Positions 5,412 through 9,128 of a stretch of DNA of 9,128 nt are shown one piece after another. Every line of letters begins with the position of its first letter. Positions within the stretch are counted from its first letter, which is position 1. Position numbers and translations under genes: made by a program. The DNA is taken from NCBI GenBank assembly GCA_003550625.1, contig PUKU01000019.1, positions 1-9,128 of the forward strand. Reading direction: 5' to 3'. A model generated the notes under the pieces. That model worked only from the letters and a program-made list of their open reading frames with translations. It did not search any database and had not been told where the DNA came from. The stretch comes from Candidatus Aenigmatarchaeota archaeon. GTDB taxonomy: Archaea; Aenigmatarchaeota; Aenigmatarchaeia; PWEA01.

Positions 5412-6686
5412 CTACCTTTTCCACCATTCGTTTCCGTTTTGTTCTGAACCCCTTGTACCGACTTCCTCACTGTTGTGTTCATTTCCAAGAGACTCTACTA
5501 CAGAATCTAGGTTACCCTTCTCGAGATCTTCGAATATAAGCTCGGGTCTTATACTGGAGCCAGCCTCCTCCAGGTTTTTTCTAAATATCCTCATGCCCAT
5601 TTCATCCACTGAAAGGTTTTTTTCGGGGGAGTTATTGGACGTAGTGCCTACAGCGTTCTGATCCCTGAGATCCGAAGATATATTCAGTATCGCTCCTTTT
5701 TCGTATGATTCTTTGATGCCGGAAATATCCAGTTCACTTGGCCGTAGACCCTCGGCAAGCTTTCCTGTTAGCTTTAAAGTTATCAGAGGACTCCTGTCTG
5801 CTTCCCTGTCAACGTGATCCTCTATTCTACTTTCAATCTCTCTCCTTGTTTCAGTCAGTCCCGAACCGTCGAAATCTATTCTTTCGTAGAAAAATCTTCT
5901 TGGTGGTTCCAGTTCGATGAACTCTATCTCATCGTTTGATGTTTCGGCTATGTAGAATCCCTTTGGATTTTCAAAATCGTTTCGTCTTAGCTGTGTTGGT
6001 ATGAGACTTCCAGGTATTACGAATGGACTGCCGTTGACGTTATCTCTGTTTCTCCAGTGTATATGTCCAGAGACGTAGAGGTCAAATCCACCCGGAAGGT
6101 CCTCCAGACCCAGTTCTGGTGGACTGTTCGGGTTGTATATATACTCTCTGAGGTTTTGATGCAGGGCAAGTATGTTGTAGGCGTCTTCGAATGGTTCTGG
6201 GTTCCATTCCTCCATCGTCTCCTTGGAGTATTTTTCGGGCACTCCACCCATTCCATGTACTGCGATCCTTTCTCCGTTGATATTTATTTTAACCGAACTG
6301 CAGTGCAGATGTACAAGAAAACCTCCATCCTCGAGGGCTTCGATCGAGTTTTTCATGCCGCCTCCTCTTCTTTCGTGGGTTCCGTGTATTGCAACCACCG
6401 GTATTCCTTCCATGGTTTCTTCTGGTACATTTTCTCTTCCCTCTACATGAGCTACCTCACCACCATCACCGTTCTTCAACACAGAAAGAGCTTTCATGAA
6501 ACGGGACCAGTGTTCTGGTCTTGGTAGACGGGAATCAAATATATCACCAGCAAGAACTATCATATCCACGTTTCTTTCAACCGCCTCCTTCAAGGCCCTG
6601 TCTGTAGCGATGAAAGGGTCTTCCTCCCTTTCGGTGCCCTTGCCGAAGCCCAGGTGCAAATCCGAAATTAAAGCTATTTTTGTCAT
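5412..6686 (-). CDS. mre11: DNA double-strand break repair nuclease Mre11
   Basis: This is the nuclease partner of Rad50, with 424 residues from the chosen ATG. The phosphoesterase motifs are SDLHLG (Asp9, His11), AGDIFD (Asp48), HGTHE (His104), ALHQ (His176) and SGHIH (His208, His210). These correspond to the two-metal site that gives Mn-dependent 3'-5' exonuclease and endonuclease activity in characterised Mre11. The third motif is unusual: Thr103 and Glu105 replace the Asn and Asp of the common GNHD. The capping domain (about 240-345) and a helical C-terminal part (about 358-400), where archaeal Mre11 contacts the Rad50 coiled coil, appear present. The last 25 residues are polar and probably disordered. 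The frame stays open 45 codons further upstream into the tRNA region, but ATG at 6684-6686 starts right at the first strand (MTKIALISDLH) and has a TATA-like element before it. It is the first gene of the mre11-NYN-rad50 operon. Confidence 0.96.
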   Translation of the reverse strand: MTKIALISDLHLGFGKGTEREEDPFIATDRALKEAVERNVDMIVLAGDIFDSRLPRPEHWSRFMKALSVLKNGDGGEVAHVEGRENVPEETMEGIPVVAIHGTHERRGGGMKNSIEALEDGGFLVHLHCSSVKININGERIAVHGMGGVPEKYSKETMEEWNPEPFEDAYNILALHQNLREYIYNPNSPPELGLEDLPGGFDLYVSGHIHWRNRDNVNGSPFVIPGSLIPTQLRRNDFENPKGFYIAETSNDEIEFIELEPPRRFFYERIDFDGSGLTETRREIESRIEDHVDREADRSPLITLKLTGKLAEGLRPSELDISGIKESYEKGAILNISSDLRDQNAVGTTSNNSPEKNLSVDEMGMRIFRKNLEEAGSSIRPELIFEDLEKGNLDSVVESLGNEHNSEEVGTRGSEQNGNEWWKR

Positions 6687-6721
6687 ATTCCAAGTGGAGA
6701 TTGTTTGTCTGGACTTAAATT

Positions 6722-6730
6722 GGTTTAAAT
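6722..6730 (-). promoter_or_regulatory. Candidate TATA box of the mre11-NYN-rad50 operon
   Basis: The minus strand reads ATTTAAACC, about 36 bases before the mre11 ATG. A start near 6701 gives a leader of about 15 bases with only a weak ribosome binding site (TTGGA). It lies in the 89-base gap divergent from the tRNA gene. Confidence 0.45.
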
Positions 6731-6741
6731 GAACCAAAACC

Positions 6742-6752
6742 ATAATAAATAC
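6742..6752 (+). promoter_or_regulatory. Candidate TATA box of the tRNA-Pro gene
   Basis: ATAATAAATAC is centred about 29 bases before the mature tRNA 5' end, the expected position for an archaeal stable-RNA promoter. It sits back to back with the mre11 promoter element. Confidence 0.55.
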
Positions 6753-6775
6753 TTCCCCACAAGTTACTATGTCAC

Positions 6776-6920
6776 GGGCCGGTGGTGTAGCCAGCCACCT
6801 TTTTGTTCGCATACTGTTCACGAAAAAGTGGGTGAAAAAAAGAGCAGGGTGGCCTACAGTGGACTAGCATTAGGGCTTTGGGAGCCTTAGACCCGAGTTC
6901 AAATCTCGGCCGGCCCACCA
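6776..6920 (+). tRNA. tRNA-Pro(UGG) with a D-loop intron and encoded CCA
   Basis: The two exons (6776-6792 and 6860-6920) join into a standard cloverleaf. The acceptor GGGCCGG pairs with CCGGCCC, followed by discriminator A and an encoded CCA. The D-arm is GTGT/GCAT with loop AGCC-TGGACTA after splicing. The anticodon stem AGGGC/GCCTT encloses the loop TTTGGGA, which puts anticodon TGG at 6879-6881, reading CCA codons of proline. A four-base variable loop follows, then a five-pair T-stem CCGAG/CTCGG around TTCAAAT. The D-stem is weak, with two G-U type pairs. After removal of the 67-base insertion the D-loop has A14, the G18-G19 pair and A21 in place, as in archaeal tRNA-Pro. It has a TATA-like element upstream and is divergent from mre11. 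Identity is secure from the anticodon and stems. Confidence 0.93.
6793..6859 (+). other. Non-canonical tRNA intron (67 nt) in the D-loop with bulge-helix-bulge-like junctions
   Basis: The central 4-bp helix pairs GTAG (6787-6790, exon 1) with CTAC (6854-6857, intron). It is flanked by a 3-base bulge CCA (6791-6793) and a 3-base bulge AGT (6858-6860). The intron side continues with a 6-bp helix, GCCACC (6794-6799) with GGTGGC (6848-6853). Cutting each bulge after its second base removes 6793-6859 and leaves a normal D-loop. The exon-side outer helix is weak, so this is a relaxed form of the motif recognised by archaeal tRNA splicing endonucleases with broad specificity. An inner hairpin CTTTTT/AAAAAG lies inside the intron. 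Confidence 0.85.
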
Positions 6921-6933
6921 GTCTTCCTACTCT

Positions 6934-6945
6934 AAAGTTTATAAC
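6934..6945 (+). promoter_or_regulatory. Candidate TATA box of the glycosyltransferase gene
   Basis: AAAGTTTATAAC lies about 34 bases before the ATG at 6974, just after the tRNA 3' end. A start near 6966 would give a leader of about 8 bases that holds the AAGGGA ribosome binding site only partly. Confidence 0.45.
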
Positions 6946-6973
6946 TTAACTTGAAATTAGTTTGAAGGGAAAT

Positions 6974-8215
6974 ATGTTCCCCAATTATCTAGAAGAGGTA
7001 CTGTCCGATAAAAGAAACCGTATAGTGCTGCTTGTTCTGGTTGTTTTTGTATTCTTCGCGGCGATATCCGCATACACTACAGTTCTCGGATGGGATGAAG
7101 GATCGTATCTCATGAACGCCCAGTATTTCATAGGCGAAGGTGAAAACGTGGCGTTCGAATGGCCCTTCTTTACACCAGGCCTCGTCGCGGCTGCATGGCT
7201 TATAACAGGCGAGAGCGTTATTGTAGGAAGATTCATATCGATCTTATTCGGCGGGACGGCCCTTGTGGCATTTTATATGATATGTAAAGACAGGTTTGAC
7301 AGCCCAATATATCCATTCGGTCTGCTTGCTTTAGCACCCCTGTTTGTATTCTGGTCCTCGCAGATAATGACAGAGGCCGCAGCGTTCCTTTTTCTGTTTC
7401 TCTCGCTCTACTTCCTAGAAAGAAAAAGGCCCCTGGTTGCAGGTGTTCTTATGGGCATTACGGCATCCATTAGGTATGTGTTTGTTATATTCGGCCTTGC
7501 CTTCCTCGTTAGTTACATTGTCCGAAAGGACAGAGAAACCTGGAAGTATGTTGTCGGTGCCCTGCTTGGTGCCATTCCTTTTTTCATCTACAGCCACGTC
7601 TGGCACGGTGGGGTCTTCAGTATAGTAATAGACTACATTTCATCCGATGCACCCTGGTCCGGGTTTCTGTCGCAGTTTGTCACCGACAACACAAAGAAGT
7701 TTTTCATACTGTATATCCCCTTGCTTCCTGCCGTCGTGCTCGGGTGGAAACGTTCGCCCGTGGTCGATAAGCTTTCTGTACTTATGTACTCTGTGTTCCT
7801 GGTGCTGTTTGTTGGAGTTTCTTATTACCGGTACTGGCTTCCTGTAATGCCATTTATGGTTATGATTGCGTACAGAGGACTTGATAAAAGAAAGTTTGTT
7901 GCACTGGGACTTGTTTTTGTAGCTATCTCCGGGTTTGTAGTATACGACTACGCCCAAGAGAGAACTCTTTGCCGTGATGAGCTCTACGAGGCACACGAGT
8001 TTCTCATGGGCCACGAGGGTGCGGTAGTCAGCACAGTGCACTGGACAATCACAGGATACAGGGTCGACAGAGAGGTGTATGCACCATGGCAGGACTATGA
8101 AAGCTTCAAGGAGTACAATGTTACACATATACTGACGGACGGGGGACTCGACTATCCAGTTGAAGCACACTATCCAAACTGTGGTTACAGGGTTTACAGG
8201 CTCCAAGAACTTTAG
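6974..8215 (+). CDS. Polytopic GT-C-fold membrane glycosyltransferase (PMT/ArnT-like)
   Basis: This 413-residue membrane protein has about nine or ten hydrophobic helices, the first at about 17-38. The first outer loop holds WDEGSYLMNAQYF (40-52), with the acidic Asp41/Glu42 expected of GT-C enzymes that use polyprenyl-phosphate sugars. A second acidic loop residue, Glu134 in MTEAAAF, also fits the fold. RYWLPVMPF (286-294) resembles the late conserved helix of PMT_2-type proteins. A small soluble domain follows from about 330. GT-C enzymes of this type add sugars to lipids or proteins on the outer face of the membrane; the donor and acceptor here are unknown. I chose ATG at 6974-6976, preceded by AAGGGA three bases upstream, over the in-frame TTG at 6962. 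Related archaeal proteins take part in surface glycan assembly, but no other glycan genes lie in the window. Shorter than full-length ArnT (about 550). Confidence 0.8.
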   Translation: MFPNYLEEVLSDKRNRIVLLVLVVFVFFAAISAYTTVLGWDEGSYLMNAQYFIGEGENVAFEWPFFTPGLVAAAWLITGESVIVGRFISILFGGTALVAFYMICKDRFDSPIYPFGLLALAPLFVFWSSQIMTEAAAFLFLFLSLYFLERKRPLVAGVLMGITASIRYVFVIFGLAFLVSYIVRKDRETWKYVVGALLGAIPFFIYSHVWHGGVFSIVIDYISSDAPWSGFLSQFVTDNTKKFFILYIPLLPAVVLGWKRSPVVDKLSVLMYSVFLVLFVGVSYYRYWLPVMPFMVMIAYRGLDKRKFVALGLVFVAISGFVVYDYAQERTLCRDELYEAHEFLMGHEGAVVSTVHWTITGYRVDREVYAPWQDYESFKEYNVTHILTDGGLDYPVEAHYPNCGYRVYRLQEL

Positions 8216-8246
8216 CATGTTCAGTACAATAGCCCCGGAGGACCGT

Positions 8247-8262
8247 GTTTTCTATCTTTTTA
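8247..8262 (+). terminator. Possible oligo-T terminator after the glycosyltransferase gene
   Basis: GTTTTCTATCTTTTTA holds two T-runs about 32 bases after the stop. Archaeal termination commonly occurs at such runs without a stem-loop. It overlaps the start of the next gene's TATA-like box, so the signal is ambiguous. Confidence 0.3.
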
Positions 8263-8267
8263 TATAT
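8257..8267 (+). promoter_or_regulatory. TATA box of the UPF0182 gene, implying a leaderless mRNA
   Basis: TTTTTATATAT is centred about 27 bases before the ATG at 8289. A start 25-28 bases downstream falls on or next to the ATG. No Shine-Dalgarno-like sequence is visible in the last 20 bases before it, so the transcript is probably leaderless. Confidence 0.55.
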
Positions 8268-8288
8268 TGAAGCCGAAGATTAAATTCT

Positions 8289-9128
8289 ATGAAACTTAAG
8301 GCTTTGCCTGTAGCAGTCTTAGCTGCAATCTTCTCAGTTCCTTTACTTGCGGGTATATGGGTTGATTACCTCTGGTTTGAATCTCTGGGATACCTTTCTG
8401 TTTTTACGACTGTGATATCTACGAGGATTTTGTTGTTTTTTGGTATCCTGGTCATTACAACATCCTTTATATGGATTAACCTAAAGATAGCCGGAAAGAC
8501 GGTTGATCTAGAGGAGCTCCGGCTTGAGGCAAGACTAAAGGGTTTTGAGATATTTGGCGCCCTTTCCCTTGTTGTAGGACTGTTGGCGGCCTTTGTATTC
8601 TCAACCTTCTATATGACTGTTCTGAAGTTTTTGAATGGAGTTCCCTTCGGCATCGAAGAAGCAGTGTTTGGAAACGATATATCATTTTACTTTTTCAACC
8701 TTCCCTTCTGGAGTCTACTTTCCAGTTACTTTCTAGTTCTGTTTCTGTTGACAGCAGGGATACTGGGCGCATTCTACTATATGGCAGTATATAAGAAAAG
8801 AAGTGCTGACGGGGACTGGAATAGTATTTTAGGCGGGGCGAGGAAACACCTCTCCTGTCTAGCAGGACTTTTCTTTGTAGCCGTATCAGCTAGAGTTTTT
8901 ATTTTACGCTACTCGGTACTTTACTCAGATATAGGAGCGGTCTTCGGAGCAGGATATGTCGACGTGAACATACTACTTCCCCTCATAACCTTGGTCTCCT
9001 TGATATCCCTTGCTGTTGGACTACTTTTCCTAGCTGACCTTAAGCTAAATGAGTTCAGATACCCGATTTACGGTCTGGTTATACTTGTAGCTGTGCTTGT
9101 TCTTGGTGGAGTGGCTTCCGCAGTAGTC
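8289..9128 (+). CDS. UPF0182 (COG1615) family membrane protein, N-terminal 280 residues, cut by window edge
   Basis: This frame stays open from ATG to the last base, exactly 280 codons, with no stop. Family landmarks are clear: DYLWFESLGYLSVFTT (26-41), FLNGVPFGIEEAVFGNDISF in the first external loop (114-133), FYFFNLPF (133-140) and RYSVLYSDIGAVFGAGYVDV (207-226). About seven hydrophobic helices are visible, at approximately 7-25, 45-65, 88-112, 140-166, 188-206, 228-249 and 258-280. Full-length members have about 900 residues, so roughly 600 remain outside the window, including the large soluble domain. The function of the family is not established; it is an integral membrane protein found in actinobacteria, cyanobacteria, some clostridia and some archaea. 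No ribosome binding site precedes the ATG, and the TATA position suggests leaderless translation. It follows the glycosyltransferase gene by 73 bases and appears independently transcribed. Confidence 0.93.
   Translation, partial: MKLKALPVAVLAAIFSVPLLAGIWVDYLWFESLGYLSVFTTVISTRILLFFGILVITTSFIWINLKIAGKTVDLEELRLEARLKGFEIFGALSLVVGLLAAFVFSTFYMTVLKFLNGVPFGIEEAVFGNDISFYFFNLPFWSLLSSYFLVLFLLTAGILGAFYYMAVYKKRSADGDWNSILGGARKHLSCLAGLFFVAVSARVFILRYSVLYSDIGAVFGAGYVDVNILLPLITLVSLISLAVGLLFLADLKLNEFRYPIYGLVILVAVLVLGGVASAVV

Noticed and set aside
6057..6527. A 156-codon open frame antisense to mre11
   Set aside because: It lies opposite conserved Mre11 motifs and has no plausible protein character.
6687..6821. 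45-codon upstream extension of mre11
   Set aside because: It runs antisense through the tRNA exon and intron and the promoter gap, is not Mre11-like, and the ATG at 6684-6686 sits directly at the first conserved strand.
6793..6859. The insertion in the tRNA gene as a mobile element or a small ORF
   Set aside because: It is only 67 bases, with no coding frame or terminal repeats. Its ends pair as a bulge-helix-bulge motif, so a tRNA intron explains it fully.
7640..8218. A 192-codon open frame antisense to the glycosyltransferase gene
   Set aside because: No recognisable motif or ribosome binding site, and it lies wholly inside a well-supported membrane protein gene.

Overview
The window is from an archaeon, probably a euryarchaeote or a euryarchaeote-like lineage; I cannot name the genus. 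The evidence is an archaeal-style Mre11/Rad50 pair, TATA-like elements about 25-35 bases before several genes, GGAGGTGA-type ribosome binding sites, an archaeal COG1407-type phosphoesterase, and a tRNA-Pro whose intron lies in the D-loop with bulge-helix-bulge-like splice sites. Base composition is moderate and coding density is high. No insertion sequence, CRISPR array or phage gene is visible.

Layout, left to right. At 21-173 (+) is a tiny zinc-ribbon protein. It converges on a two-gene minus-strand unit: a basic winged-helix-like protein (367-651), then a small membrane protein (177-383). At 736-2081 (minus) two calcineurin-like metallophosphoesterases overlap by four bases. At 2171-2775 an HxlR-family regulator with a cysteine cluster is divergent from a 56-residue cysteine-rich peptide with a charged helical tail; the two probably share one promoter region. 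At 2803-6686 (minus) is the double-strand-break repair operon, transcribed in the order mre11, a NYN/LabA-like nuclease-fold gene, rad50. At 6776-6920 (+) is tRNA-Pro(UGG), interrupted by a 67-base D-loop intron. It is followed by a GT-C-fold membrane glycosyltransferase (6974-8215) and the N-terminal 280 residues of a UPF0182/COG1615 membrane protein (8289 to the window edge).

How the genes work together. Mre11 (nuclease) and Rad50 (ABC-type ATPase with a zinc hook) form the MR complex that processes DNA ends. The NYN gene sits between them in the same direction, 14 bases before rad50, which suggests a shared job; this is inference. The NYN reading frame has no ATG, GTG or TTG early enough to encode its complete first strand. 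A well-placed Shine-Dalgarno sequence points to an AUU start. The HxlR/cysteine-rich pair looks like a small autoregulated metal- or redox-responsive module. The right-hand membrane genes have their own promoters and no evident link to the repair genes.

Most promising for follow-up: the mre11-NYN-rad50 arrangement with its probable AUU start, the divergent HxlR/cysteine-rich peptide module, and the D-loop intron of tRNA-Pro. No intergenic gap exceeds 300 bases.
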